DNA of 51,437 nt from Pseudarthrobacter sp. AL07 (GCF_029960665.1 NZ_JASBRB010000024.1:1-51437); one strand, 5' to 3'; shown: positions 8,655-17,194, numbered from the stretch's first letter. Program-made: numbers and translations. Notes: generated from the sequence alone by a model not told the origin.

Positions 8655-9752
8655 ATGACCCCTGATCAGCTCCTGGCCACACCTGAAACCGCGCTCCCCA
8701 TCCTTCGTGGCGCTGTGTCCGGACTTCCGTCCTACGTCCCGGGCCGCCGCAGCGCCGGTACGGACATCGCCGCCCTCGCCAGCAACGAAAGCCACTACGC
8801 TCCGCTGCCTGCTGCCGCGGCTGCGGTGGCAGAAACGGCGGGCACCATGAACCGCTATCCGGACTCGGCTGCCGTCGAACTCCGCGAACGGCTCGCCCGG
8901 CACCTGGGCGTCACCGCCGGGGAGGTAGCGGTGGGACCCGGCAGTGTGGGCGTCCTCCAGCAGATCATCACCGGACTGTGCGACGCCGGGGACGAAGTGA
9001 TCTTCGCGTGGCGCTCCTTCGAGGCCTACCCGATACTGGTGGAGCTGGCAGGCGCCCGGCCGGTCCGCATCCCGCTGGACGACGTCGAGGGCCACGACCT
9101 CGACGCCATGGCAGCCGCCGTCACCGACCGCACGAAGGTGATCCTGCTCTGCACCCCCAACAACCCCACCGGCGTGCCGATCAGCCACGGCCGCCTCGAG
9201 GCGTTCCTGCAGACCGTCCGCTCCGACATGCTGGTGGTGATCGACGAGGCCTACGTGGAGTACGCCGAAGCGGGCAGCGGCCCAGACGCCCTGGCGCTGT
9301 ACCGTCGGTACCCGAACGTCTGCATCCTGCGCACTTTCTCCAAGGCCTACGGGCTCGCCGGTTTGCGCGTGGGGTACGCCGTGGCGGCGCCGGATATTGC
9401 TGAGGGACTGCGCCGGACCGCTCTTCCCTTCGCGGTGAGTGCGCTGGCCCAGAAGGCAGCCGTCGCGTCGCTGGACGCGGGGGAGGAGATGGAAGCGCGC
9501 GTTGCCGCCGTCAAACAGGAACGCGCGCGAATGGCCGGCCAACTTGAAGCACAGGGCTGGAAAATGCAGCCGAGCCAGGGCAATTTCCTGTGGATCCGCG
9601 CCGACGACAGCCTCCGGTTGAGGCTGGTAGACGCGTTCGACGGCGCGGGCATCCTGGTCCGGGCGTACCAGGGGGACGGCATACGGATCACCGTGGCCGA
9701 CCCCGTCTCCAACGATCGCGTGCTCCGGCTCCTCGAAGCCCACACCGGCTGA
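8655..9752 (+). CDS. Histidinol-phosphate/aromatic aminotransferase-like PLP enzyme
   Basis: A 365-residue class I/II aminotransferase of the HisC/aromatic type. Visible motifs are ASNESHYAP near the N-terminus, TPNNPTGVPIS, VIDEAYVEY (PLP ring-binding aspartate and tyrosine), FSKAYGLAGLRVGY with the Schiff-base lysine K230, and the C-terminal arginine segment GDGIRITVAD. It is not in a his operon. Next to a ThDP decarboxylase-like enzyme, an Lrp regulator and an amino-acid permease it more likely starts catabolism of an aromatic or related amino acid. An ATG start was used; the ribosome binding site is weak. Confidence 0.88.
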   Translation: MTPDQLLATPETALPILRGAVSGLPSYVPGRRSAGTDIAALASNESHYAPLPAAAAAVAETAGTMNRYPDSAAVELRERLARHLGVTAGEVAVGPGSVGVLQQIITGLCDAGDEVIFAWRSFEAYPILVELAGARPVRIPLDDVEGHDLDAMAAAVTDRTKVILLCTPNNPTGVPISHGRLEAFLQTVRSDMLVVIDEAYVEYAEAGSGPDALALYRRYPNVCILRTFSKAYGLAGLRVGYAVAAPDIAEGLRRTALPFAVSALAQKAAVASLDAGEEMEARVAAVKQERARMAGQLEAQGWKMQPSQGNFLWIRADDSLRLRLVDAFDGAGILVRAYQGDGIRITVADPVSNDRVLRLLEAHTG

Positions 9753-9804
9753 AAATCGACCGACCTTTTAGCAATCCGTTCCACCTACAACCAGAGGAAT
9801 CCCC

Positions 9805-11217
9805 ATGGAACAACAGACAATGACGTCTGCCCGCCCGCTCGGCGCGGCCCTCAAACCCCGCCAGCTCACCATGATGGGCCTCGGAAGCGCCATCGGCGCG
9901 GGCCTCTTCATCGGATCCGGCGCCGGCATCCAGGCTGCCGGCCCGGCAGTGCTGATCTCCTACCTCGTGGCAGGCACCCTCATCATCCTGGTGATGTGGG
10001 CCCTCGGCGAGATGGCTGCCGCCAACCCGGACAGCGGTGCCTTCTCCGTCTACACCGCCAAGGCGTACGGTCCGGTGGCCGGTGCCACGGTGGGCTGGCT
10101 GTGGTGGCTGCAGCTCGTGGTGGTAATCGCCGCCGAGGCGCTCGGCGCCGCAGGCCTGCTGGCCACCATCTTCCCCGCCCTGCCGGTGTGGCTGATGGCC
10201 TTCGTGTTCATCGTGGTGCTCACCGCCGTGAACCTCACCAGCGTGAAGAACTTCGGCGAGTTCGAGTTCTGGTTCGCCCTGCTCAAGGTGGCGGCCATCG
10301 TCGGGTTCCTCCTGGTGGGCGCTGCCCTGCTCTTCGGCTGGCTGCCGGGCGTACAGTCGCCGGGCCTGGCCAACTTCACCGGTGCCGGATTCGCACCCAG
10401 CGGTTTCGCCGGTATTGCCACGGCGCTCTTCGTGGTTGCGTTCGCGTTCGGCGGCACCGAAATTGTGTCCGTGGCGGCAGCTGAGACCGCCGAGCCGGCC
10501 CGCAGCGTGAAGACAGCAGTCCGGACCGTGCTGTGGCGCATCCTGGTCTTCTACATCGGTGCGATCTTCATCATCGCGGCCGTGGTTCCCGTGGGTTCGG
10601 CGGGGCTGAAGAGCCCGTTCGCCGCAGTCTTGGAGGCCGCCGGTATGCCCGGCGCAGCCACCGCCATCACCCTGGTAGCCGTGGCAGCATTGCTCTCGGC
10701 CCTCAACGCCAACCTCTACGGCGCCTCCCGGATGGCGTTCTCCCTTGCCGAGCGCGGTGAAGCACCGCGCTTGCTTGCTTCCGTGTCCAAGGCCCGGGTC
10801 CCGGTTGTCGCAGTCCTGGCCAGCGTCGCCTTCGGCGTTGTCACGGTTGTGCTGGAGCTGGCCTTCCCTGAAAAGGTCCTTCCCGTCCTGCTCAACATTG
10901 TGGGCTCGACCTGCCTGCTGGTGTGGACCTCCGCGCTCCTGGCCCAGCTCGCACTGCGCCTCCGCGCCGACCGCGAGGGAACGGAGCTTCCCCTGCGGAT
11001 GCCCGGCTTCCCGTGGCTGACGGGCTTCGGTCTCCTCATCCTCGCGGCGATCTTCACGGTGGGCTTCATCGGCGAGGATTCCCGTCCCCAGCTCCTGAGC
11101 ACTTTCGGACTCGTAGCGCTTCTGGCGTTGGCGAACTGGCTGCATCACCGTTCCGGGAAGGTTGCGCCCATTGTCGACGCATCGGACTCGGCAAAGGCCC
11201 CGGTGCTCATCGACTGA
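9805..11217 (+). CDS. APC-superfamily amino acid permease
   Basis: A 470-residue inner-membrane permease with about twelve hydrophobic segments. The N-terminus has the family signature MMGLGSAIGAGLFIGSGAGI, where the glycine-rich break in helix 1 binds substrate, followed by PAVLISYLVAGTLIILVMWALGEMA. This pattern fits the amino-acid transporter (AAT) subfamily that takes up aromatic or polar amino acids with protons. It begins 52 nt after the aminotransferase, with AGAGGAATCCCC upstream of ATG, so the two are probably co-transcribed. It ends before a strong hairpin. It would import the substrate of the neighbouring transaminase and ThDP enzyme. Confidence 0.9.
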   Translation: MEQQTMTSARPLGAALKPRQLTMMGLGSAIGAGLFIGSGAGIQAAGPAVLISYLVAGTLIILVMWALGEMAAANPDSGAFSVYTAKAYGPVAGATVGWLWWLQLVVVIAAEALGAAGLLATIFPALPVWLMAFVFIVVLTAVNLTSVKNFGEFEFWFALLKVAAIVGFLLVGAALLFGWLPGVQSPGLANFTGAGFAPSGFAGIATALFVVAFAFGGTEIVSVAAAETAEPARSVKTAVRTVLWRILVFYIGAIFIIAAVVPVGSAGLKSPFAAVLEAAGMPGAATAITLVAVAALLSALNANLYGASRMAFSLAERGEAPRLLASVSKARVPVVAVLASVAFGVVTVVLELAFPEKVLPVLLNIVGSTCLLVWTSALLAQLALRLRADREGTELPLRMPGFPWLTGFGLLILAAIFTVGFIGEDSRPQLLSTFGLVALLALANWLHHRSGKVAPIVDASDSAKAPVLID

Positions 11218-11254
11218 TCAGGTGCTTTGACCCCTTTTGGGGGTCCGTGCACAC

Positions 11255-11290
11255 GAAGGGCGCGTCCGGCTTTGGCCGGGTGCGCCCTTC
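11255..11290 (+). terminator. Strong hairpin terminator after permease
   Basis: GAAGGGCGCGTCCGGC and GCCGGGTGCGCCCTTC form a 16-bp stem (two G·T wobbles) with loop TTTG. ACATTGGATTGTT follows. It lies 37 nt after the permease stop. Confidence 0.75.
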
Positions 11291-11426
11291 ACATTGGATT
11301 GTTGGCGTCGAGGTCCTGGTAAGCGCAAGCCGCGCACCGGATAGGCGGAGGGCCGCTCATGACGCCGGAAGATATTAACGAAGCGTTCAAGATGACGCCG
11401 TCGTACAGGGCTCCGGGGGAGTGAGG

Positions 11427-11504
11427 CGTAGCCGACGGGTCTCCTGGCCAGCGGCCACCGTCGGGAGTACGACGGCGGCGCCCCGGGTTGGGTGCCGCCG
11501 GTCG
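11427..11504. repeat. Dispersed ~78-bp element with hairpin, copy B
   Basis: Counterpart of 1955-2032, sharing blocks such as CGTAGCCGACG, GGCCAGCGGCC and CCGTCGGGA plus the GGGTGCCG hairpin arm. It is preceded by a 21-codon open frame from 11360 (MTPEDINEAFKMTPSYRAPGE) of unknown status. Confidence 0.55.
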
Positions 11505-11506
11505 CC

Positions 11507-11611
11507 TCAGGTGTACATGAGGGAGGCGGGCGTGGTGAGCTTTTCGCCGGTCTCCAGCCAGGTTTTCAGGCCGGAGAGGATCATCGGCCGGCCACCGTAG
11601 AGCTGGTCGTC
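11507..11611 (-). pseudogene. C-terminal remnant of an SRPBCC/AHSA1-type protein
   Basis: On the reverse strand the last ~34 codons of a gene are open and end in a stop: DDQLYGGRPMILSGLK, then TWLETGEKLTTPASLMYT. This closely resembles the C-terminus of actinobacterial SRPBCC-domain (AHSA1) proteins. The rest of the gene is absent: upstream in its reading direction the sequence switches abruptly to the 3' end of the helicase gene. This marks the left border of the helicase-NUDIX insertion. The identification is by recognition of a short segment. Confidence 0.5.
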
Positions 11612-11617
11612 CCTAGT

Positions 11618-14602
11618 TCATTCAGATGTGATGGGTCTCTTAAAGTAGTCGTAGATCTCCGGCAAGACCGGCGATTCAAATTTCAAGTCCATCTGCACCA
11701 CGCTCAACTTCGGGTCATTTGGCATGGTCGCTTCAATCGCATCCTGGGACCGCGCCCTACCGAGGTAGAAGAAGTCGGCGCCGTCGTTGTCATCTTTCTT
11801 GATGAACACGTGGAGTGCGACGTTGTTGTCAACGATAGGAACTACTTCGCCACTCGTCAGACGGCGTCGGCTACGGGTGAACCATCGCATGGTGGAATGG
11901 TCTAGGAGTTCATCGCCGTAATCGATGCTCGCCGTGACGCCCTCCGACTTGTGGTAAGTGACGAAGATCGGGCAGCTCATCGTGGGACGATCCACTTTGT
12001 ATCCGTAGATCGTGGACATAACGTTCTTCTGCCAGCAGAGAAGGCGGCTTGCATCCTTTCGGGAATACTGTTTCCCCACCATGAAGGGATCCCCGTCCGC
12101 ATACCTGTCAGATATGAGCGCGTACGCGGTGTCGAGGACGTCATCCACGCTCGCTGAAAAAAACTGCGAGGAGCTGTAGTTGTCGTCGAGCTCAGGTGTT
12201 AGTCCGACAGTTTCGTCATCCAGCCATTTCACGGCCGCAAGGTACTTGCTTCGCTCACTGTCGGTATTAAAGTCCATCGTGAGCGACCGGACCGCGCTCC
12301 GCACATGTGCGAGATCTGCTGCTATCCCATGCCGGGTAAATATGCTTGCCATTTCTGCAATCGTGAGTTGTCCTGTCGTCAGGAGTTCTCTCAGCAGGAC
12401 AGTCTCATGTAGCCGTTTCGCAGGCAAAACCTCGTAGGACAGGAGTGCCAGCAAGCAGTTCTGGGCCGGGGTGATACCACTTGAGGTTTTCGTCAAGCGG
12501 TACACGAGAGCCGGATAGTTGTCGTCCCTGGTTGCCAGGAGGACCGGATCCACAGACTCAAATCTGTAAAAGTCCATGAGCTGAGGATTACCACCAAGAC
12601 GATTCTTCAGCGCTTCAAAAGCAGCTTTAATGTTCTGCAACTTGTCGAGCGTGGTGTCCACGATGGATTGCAGAACACGTTCTTGAGAAATACGATCAAA
12701 TCGCACGCTCGAGAGCCCCGGAAGAACCCCACTTTCCTCGGCGGCGATGAGGTTCTGTCGCAATGACTCCTTGTTCAGGGATTCGTCTCCAAATAATGCG
12801 ATGGGAATCAGATAATTATTGGCATAGTTCCCGATGAAGTCGATTACCACCACATATTCCTTGTCGGGGTGCTTTCGTAGCCCGCGGCCAAGCTGTTGGA
12901 CGAAGACAATCGCAGACTGAGTCTGCCGCAGCATTATCACTTGGTTAATGGAAGGAATGTCGACGCCTTCATTGAAGATGTCGACTGTCAGGATGTAGTC
13001 GAGTTCGCCACGTTCGAGACGAACAACCTGTTCTTCGCGTCGCGCGACAGGGTCCTCACCCGTTAACGCAACGGTCCTCAGCGGCCGTCCACGCAGACTT
13101 CGTTGGTTGAGCTGTTCGGAAAGTCTTGCAGCTTCATCCTTTCGACTGCAGAAAATCAATCCCCGAGGTGCCACTCCGGCCTGTCCGTAAAGTGCGATCG
13201 CCTCCAGAACGTGACTGACGCGGTCATCACTCGTTAGCCTGGCAAGGCAGTGCGGCTCCGCTGGGGCCGTCCCATTGCTAAATTCAACGTCCGCAATCCC
13301 GTAGTAATGGAAGGGGCTCAGCATGTCTTCCTCTAGGGCATGGTTGAGGCGGATTTCGTACGGCACATTGAAATCGAATATCTCATAGATGTTTATCCCA
13401 TCGGATCTTTCCGGCGTGGCCGTGACACCTAGAAGGAACTTTGGTTTGAAATGATCCAGTATCCGGCGATAGCTCTCCGCTCCTGCTCTGTGGACTTCAT
13501 CCACCAAGATGTAGTCGAAGGCATCCGGTGCGAGTTCTTTCATGACTTCGGGCTGAGAGAGAGTTTGGACTGTGGCGAAAACGTACTTCGTGTGCAGGTT
13601 CCTTGATCTAGCGGCCAATTTGCCGAAGTCCGCGGCATGGGCTCCGAGCACTAGCTGGAATTCCTGGATGGCCCTGTCCAGAATCTGCTCTCGATGCACA
13701 ACGAACAACATTCGTTGAGGGTTCACGTGGCGAACATCCAGTGCGGATAGGATTGTCTTGCCTGTTCCCGTAGCGGAAATTACGAGGGCTTTGTCTTTTC
13801 CATCCAATCTCATGGTATGGATGGCCGCCAATGCGGCCTGCTGCATCGAGTTTGGAACAACGGTCTTTAAGAGGGGTAGGTCCTCATCGACCGGTAATGA
13901 TGTCGGCTCGTCTTCGGCCCCATCGGCCGACGGAGCAGCGGGGCGGCGAAGGCCTCTTCGACTTCCCATACGGAGGTCCATCCGGGGGGACTGATACACC
14001 TCGCGGTATTGTTCGATCCATTCGGCCGTGAGGACATCTGAATTCTGGACTTCACTACTCAGAAGTTCGTGGAGTTGGCCCGCGAGGTCGCTACGATGGG
14101 CGGCGGAAACTTTGAGATTCCATTCGTGATTTTTGACAAGAGCATTCTCAGTCAAATTTGAACTTCCGAGGATCGCAGTGACGTTGTCCGAGTGATGGAA
14201 GACGTATCCCTTGGGGTGGAAGTCGCTGCGATGGTGCAGTCGGACGTCGATGGAGGCCCGGAAAAACTTGTTTGGCCGCGACAAATTGAGCAGTTCGGAG
14301 AAGGCATCGGGTGAATTGAAGCCCAGATAGTCAGAAGTGATGATGCGGCCTGTGCCGCTGAACTCGGCAAGTTCTTGTTTGAGAAGAGCGATGGCGCGGG
14401 GGGACACAAAAGCCACCGAGAATGTAAAAGAGGTGCATTTCCTGAGATTCTGACGCAGGACTCTCAGCATCGTGTTGCCCTTGGTGTTGAATACAATCTC
14501 GGGGCTGAATTGCCTCGGCGAAGAAACCGAGCGATTCAGGTATCCAAACCGGACATCTTGTTCAAGGACGAGCGGCGCGGAGTCCCATATGAAATCAGCC
14601 AT
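11618..14602 (-). CDS. PLD-nuclease-like / DEAD-DEAH helicase / DUF3427 protein
   Basis: A ~994-residue multidomain protein. The N-terminal ~200 residues are phospholipase-D-like: HPKGYVFHH (HxK) then AILGSSNLTENAL near residue 130-150. The middle is a superfamily 2 helicase with Walker A SATGTGKTILSALDV, DEVH box ILVDEVHRAG, motif III GVTATPERSDG and motif VI QQLGRGLRKHPD. The C-terminal ~150 residues match DUF3427. The start is the ATG overlapping the NUDIX stop by 8 bp; a GTG five codons upstream is possible. Base composition is visibly less G/C-rich than its neighbours, pointing to transfer. The architecture suggests a nucleic-acid-remodelling or cleaving defence protein, which is inference. 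Confidence 0.9.
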   Translation of the reverse strand: MADFIWDSAPLVLEQDVRFGYLNRSVSSPRQFSPEIVFNTKGNTMLRVLRQNLRKCTSFTFSVAFVSPRAIALLKQELAEFSGTGRIITSDYLGFNSPDAFSELLNLSRPNKFFRASIDVRLHHRSDFHPKGYVFHHSDNVTAILGSSNLTENALVKNHEWNLKVSAAHRSDLAGQLHELLSSEVQNSDVLTAEWIEQYREVYQSPRMDLRMGSRRGLRRPAAPSADGAEDEPTSLPVDEDLPLLKTVVPNSMQQAALAAIHTMRLDGKDKALVISATGTGKTILSALDVRHVNPQRMLFVVHREQILDRAIQEFQLVLGAHAADFGKLAARSRNLHTKYVFATVQTLSQPEVMKELAPDAFDYILVDEVHRAGAESYRRILDHFKPKFLLGVTATPERSDGINIYEIFDFNVPYEIRLNHALEEDMLSPFHYYGIADVEFSNGTAPAEPHCLARLTSDDRVSHVLEAIALYGQAGVAPRGLIFCSRKDEAARLSEQLNQRSLRGRPLRTVALTGEDPVARREEQVVRLERGELDYILTVDIFNEGVDIPSINQVIMLRQTQSAIVFVQQLGRGLRKHPDKEYVVVIDFIGNYANNYLIPIALFGDESLNKESLRQNLIAAEESGVLPGLSSVRFDRISQERVLQSIVDTTLDKLQNIKAAFEALKNRLGGNPQLMDFYRFESVDPVLLATRDDNYPALVYRLTKTSSGITPAQNCLLALLSYEVLPAKRLHETVLLRELLTTGQLTIAEMASIFTRHGIAADLAHVRSAVRSLTMDFNTDSERSKYLAAVKWLDDETVGLTPELDDNYSSSQFFSASVDDVLDTAYALISDRYADGDPFMVGKQYSRKDASRLLCWQKNVMSTIYGYKVDRPTMSCPIFVTYHKSEGVTASIDYGDELLDHSTMRWFTRSRRRLTSGEVVPIVDNNVALHVFIKKDDNDGADFFYLGRARSQDAIEATMPNDPKLSVVQMDLKFESPVLPEIYDYFKRPITSE

Positions 14603-14999
14603 TCCTGGCAAAAGCACCTTTGATAATGTCTACGGCAGGAATGTCGGCTGGGGCCCATATCAGGCTGTCCAGTTCTTCCGGCTTAAGCCAAACCACGTCC
14701 GCATGCTCGGTAAGGCACGGCTCTCCGGCTACGAGCTCACAGTAGAAGGTCGTGAGACTCACGATGCCGAAGTCGTACTTATGGACAGTAGTGGTAACTT
14801 CGGTGCCCACCTCTACTTGACAGTGAAGCTCTTCCACGATTTCGCGCTCAAGGGCTTCGCGGGGCGTCTCAGCAGCTTCAATCTTTCCGCCAGGGAACTC
14901 CCACATGCCGCCGAGAGCACTGGCCTCGCCGCGCTGGGCACAGAGAACCAGACCGTCTCTAAGAATTACGGCGCCAACCACGTTGATTTGCTTTGCCAC
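14595..14999 (-). CDS. MutT-like NUDIX hydrolase
   Basis: A 134-residue NUDIX protein. The Nudix box is clear: GKIEAAETPREALEREIVEE (residues ~37-56), with all the metal-binding glutamates; the later consensus glycine is His (ELHC). The N-terminus (NVVGAVILRDGLVLCAQRGE) and GGMWEFPGG resemble MutT/8-oxo-dGTP pyrophosphohydrolases. Translation is coupled to the downstream helicase (8-23 bp overlap), so the two form one operon. Besides nucleotide-pool cleaning, a NUDIX enzyme in a defence pair could hydrolyse a nucleotide signal or capped end; the sequence cannot tell. The promoter should lie in 15000-15130. Confidence 0.88.
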   Translation of the reverse strand: MAKQINVVGAVILRDGLVLCAQRGEASALGGMWEFPGGKIEAAETPREALEREIVEELHCQVEVGTEVTTTVHKYDFGIVSLTTFYCELVAGEPCLTEHADVVWLKPEELDSLIWAPADIPAVDIIKGAFARNG

Positions 15000-15130
15000 A
15001 ACTACCTCGCTTCTTCGGTTCTAGTCTAGAGGGCTCGTTGCCGGAGATAGCTTCAAGTGGGCGTGGGGCGGGCGGAAGCTCAGCAAGCAGTTGGGGCTTT
15101 CGCGGAAGATTGAGTCTGTGCATCCCTAGT

Positions 15131-15171
15131 GGTTGAGCTCGTCGAAACCCGAGGTTTCAACAAGCTGAACC
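15131..15171. repeat. REP-like palindrome, inverted pair
   Basis: GGTTGAGCTCGTCGAAACC (15131-15149) and GGTTTCAACAAGCTGAACC (15153-15171) are near-inverted copies separated by three bases. They form a long hairpin between the NUDIX promoter and the HNH gene 3' end, where it could terminate the latter. The same unit recurs at 17663, 22480, 26157 and 26195, and degenerately at 21778 and 24936. Confidence 0.62.
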
Positions 15172-15182
15172 CCTTGCTTTGT

Positions 15183-15758
15183 CTAAGGAAGCGGCTGCCG
15201 TTCGCCGACGCTAAAGGGACCGTTGGGCGCAACGTAGTCCCGCCGTCGTCGTTCTATCCGCTCCTGTTGGCCTGGCGAAGGGATCCTGGCGCCCTTTGCC
15301 CGGTTGCACCTGGGGCAGGCAGCGACGAAGTTCTGCAGGCTGGTGGATCCGCCCTTGGACCAGGGGTAGAAATGGTCGCCGTGCTCGGCGGGCCGGGAGC
15401 AACGGCGCCGGAACCCTGCCTCCATTTCACACAGACCGGCAGCTCGGGCCATGCCTTCGCGGCGCTGCTGGCGTGTGAAACGCCTGACCGGGTCCCGGCG
15501 TCGGAGGTCCTGGGCGCGGATGACGGCAGCAACGATGATCAGGACGACAAGAAATGCGCCGGGCAGGGCAGCGGCAGCCAGAACGCTTTCTAGCATTCCG
15601 CGCAGGACCTCGGTCACGGAGGAAATCCCAGTCCCGGAAACTTCTGTTGGCTTTGGCATGAGGGCCAGGAAGACTGAGATTCCTAGCCACATCATTACGG
15701 CCGCATATGCCAAGCGCAAAGCCTTTCGGCTCCAGTAGACGCGTTTCAGTTCCATCAT
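15183..15758 (-). CDS. Membrane-anchored HNH endonuclease-like protein
   Basis: A 191-residue protein. Two hydrophobic segments lie in the N-terminal half (ALRLAYAAVMMWLGISVFLA and VLAAAALPGAFLVVLIIVAA). The C-terminal HNH core is CEMEAGFRRRCSRPAEHGDH, then YPWSKGGSTSLQNFVAACPRCNRAKG, with paired zinc-type cysteines. The start is an ATG preceded by GTTGGGGGCAA, the same ribosome-binding stretch that precedes the upstream excalibur gene. HNH enzymes cut DNA; membrane anchoring suggests action on incoming or surface DNA, which is inference. It lies at the end of a three-gene reverse-strand operon. A tiny related C-terminal fragment occurs at about 42000. Confidence 0.75.
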   Translation of the reverse strand: MMELKRVYWSRKALRLAYAAVMMWLGISVFLALMPKPTEVSGTGISSVTEVLRGMLESVLAAAALPGAFLVVLIIVAAVIRAQDLRRRDPVRRFTRQQRREGMARAAGLCEMEAGFRRRCSRPAEHGDHFYPWSKGGSTSLQNFVAACPRCNRAKGARIPSPGQQERIERRRRDYVAPNGPFSVGERQPLP

Positions 15759-15781
15759 CGAGTTGCCCCCAACCTCGCTGG

Positions 15782-16543
15782 TTACCCTTCGCAACCCACA
15801 CCGTCTCGATCGTTGTCGAGACCATAGATGTCAGATCCGACGACGGTGACAGGTCCCCTCACGTAGGCAGGACCGTTGCCGCTGCCTCCGGCGCAATCGA
15901 CGTCAGATGCAATGGGCACACACGCTCCCGCGTAGTTGGGGTCGCATCCGGACGGCGCTGCGGGGGCGGCGTGCCGCACGGGCGCCGGAACTATTGCAGC
16001 TGCTGCGGCTGCTGCAGCAGCGGCTTGCTGCTGGCGGGCCGCTTCTGCGGCAACGGCTTCCTGCCGGGCCTGCTCCGCGGCTGCCTTTGCGGCGGCGTCC
16101 TGGGCTGCTTTGTCTGCGGCCGCCTTCTCTGCGGCGACCTTCGCCGCCGCCGCCGCTGCCGCTGCCGCTCGCGCGTCCGTTATCCGTTTCGATTCCGACT
16201 GCTCCAACCACAGCAGTTTTCCAGCGTCGGTCTTGGTGCAGATGAAGATCTTCGGCAGGTACTTTTCAGTCGCATTCTCGGTGAGGCAGGCGGAGGAAGC
16301 CGGTGCGGTTGGAGTGGGTGTCGGCGTTGCCGTCGCGGATGCGGACTCGCTGGCAAGGGAAATACTGCTAGAGGCCGCCGATTGGCCTCCGCAGGCTGTC
16401 GCTGAAATGACTATGGTGACCGCGAGAGCTGCACCAGCCACTTGCCGTCGGGAAATGCCTGACCCCGGCGAAGTCCGGACCACATGGCCAACTTCATTGT
16501 TGACCGGATTGCGCGCTTCAAGGCCTCGAAAAAGTGTATTCAT
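15782..16543 (-). CDS. Excalibur-domain lipoprotein with alanine-rich coiled coil
   Basis: A 253-residue exported protein. The hydrophobic stretch AGAALAVTIVISATAC at about residue 37-52 ends in a lipobox-like TAC-G, so the mature protein is probably a lipoprotein. A Ser/Thr/Pro linker (ATATPTPTPTAP), a cysteine pair (SACLTEN...IFICTKTD) and a long alanine/charged coiled coil (AAAKVAAEKAAADKAAQDAA) follow. The C-terminus is an excalibur-type calcium-binding domain (GCDPNYAGACVP..., ending LDNDRDGVGCEG) with the DxDxDGxxCE signature. It starts 17 nt after the upstream gene and lies just ahead of the HNH gene. A surface role that binds Ca2+ is likely; pairing with a nuclease is suggestive of extracellular DNA handling. 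Confidence 0.84.
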   Translation of the reverse strand: MNTLFRGLEARNPVNNEVGHVVRTSPGSGISRRQVAGAALAVTIVISATACGGQSAASSSISLASESASATATPTPTPTAPASSACLTENATEKYLPKIFICTKTDAGKLLWLEQSESKRITDARAAAAAAAAAKVAAEKAAADKAAQDAAAKAAAEQARQEAVAAEAARQQQAAAAAAAAAAIVPAPVRHAAPAAPSGCDPNYAGACVPIASDVDCAGGSGNGPAYVRGPVTVVGSDIYGLDNDRDGVGCEG

Positions 16544-16560
16544 TTATTGCCCCCAAAAAA

Positions 16561-17079
16561 TCAAGTATTGATGATGCGAAATTGCTCGTCGAGCGTAACC
16601 CTTGTGGCCTGAAGCAAAAAGGCAGCGCGATGGAGGCAATTCTGACCGAGCTGCATCAAGGCCTCCGCAAGTTCTTCCCAGCTTTGGCGCAGGAACACCG
16701 ACCGCTGAATCAAGACTTCGCGTTCTTTCCTTGCAGCCGGCACGTAGCTTGCGGGGTGACTTTCGAGGAAGGCATGGCCCGATGGGCATGACCGGCCGCG
16801 GTACTGCCAGGTGTCCATCATGTGGAAGTTGGCCTGCTGGCCGCAGTGGACGGTGCGGTAGATCTTCATGTCGAAGCCGGCCGGCATGGAGGAAGGCCAC
16901 AGCTGCATGTTTTCGTAGTACGCCTGGAACGCGGCGGAGCGGCGCTCCAGGAAACGCTCTGTGGCGTCGTTCAGTTGGCCGGCGTCTTGCCAGCCATAAC
17001 GCAAGGCGCGAAGAACAAGAATGACGTGCCGCGTCGTGCAGATGTGAAAAAAGACCCCTGCTGTCAGGGAAGACTTCAT
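16561..17079 (-). CDS. Hypothetical protein, first gene of the excalibur-HNH operon
   Basis: About 172 residues from MKSSLTAG to QFRIINT. I do not recognise the family. The codons show the usual high G/C at third positions in the middle part (for example the run encoding RRSAAFQAYYENMQLWPSSM), which supports real coding on this strand. The segment has aromatic and cysteine residues (VHCGQQANFHMMDTWQYRGR) and helix-like C-terminal residues (SWEELAEALMQLGQNCL). The frame is open further upstream, but that extension has poor codon character and overlaps a phage remnant on the other strand. It is probably co-transcribed with the excalibur lipoprotein 17 nt downstream. Confidence 0.55.
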   Translation of the reverse strand: MKSSLTAGVFFHICTTRHVILVLRALRYGWQDAGQLNDATERFLERRSAAFQAYYENMQLWPSSMPAGFDMKIYRTVHCGQQANFHMMDTWQYRGRSCPSGHAFLESHPASYVPAARKEREVLIQRSVFLRQSWEELAEALMQLGQNCLHRAAFLLQATRVTLDEQFRIINT

Positions 17080-17194
17080 ATGCGAACCGCATCTACTCCG
17101 ATCACTTGTGTTCTTGTTAGAGTCTGACTGGTCCGGCCGCTTGCTCATGAAATTGTGGGCAGAACTGAAAATAAACGGCGTTAGGTCGTTCACC

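Noticed and set aside
9688..11148. 486-codon reverse-strand open frame
   Set aside because: Antisense shadow of the APC permease with low-complexity composition and no recognisable domain.
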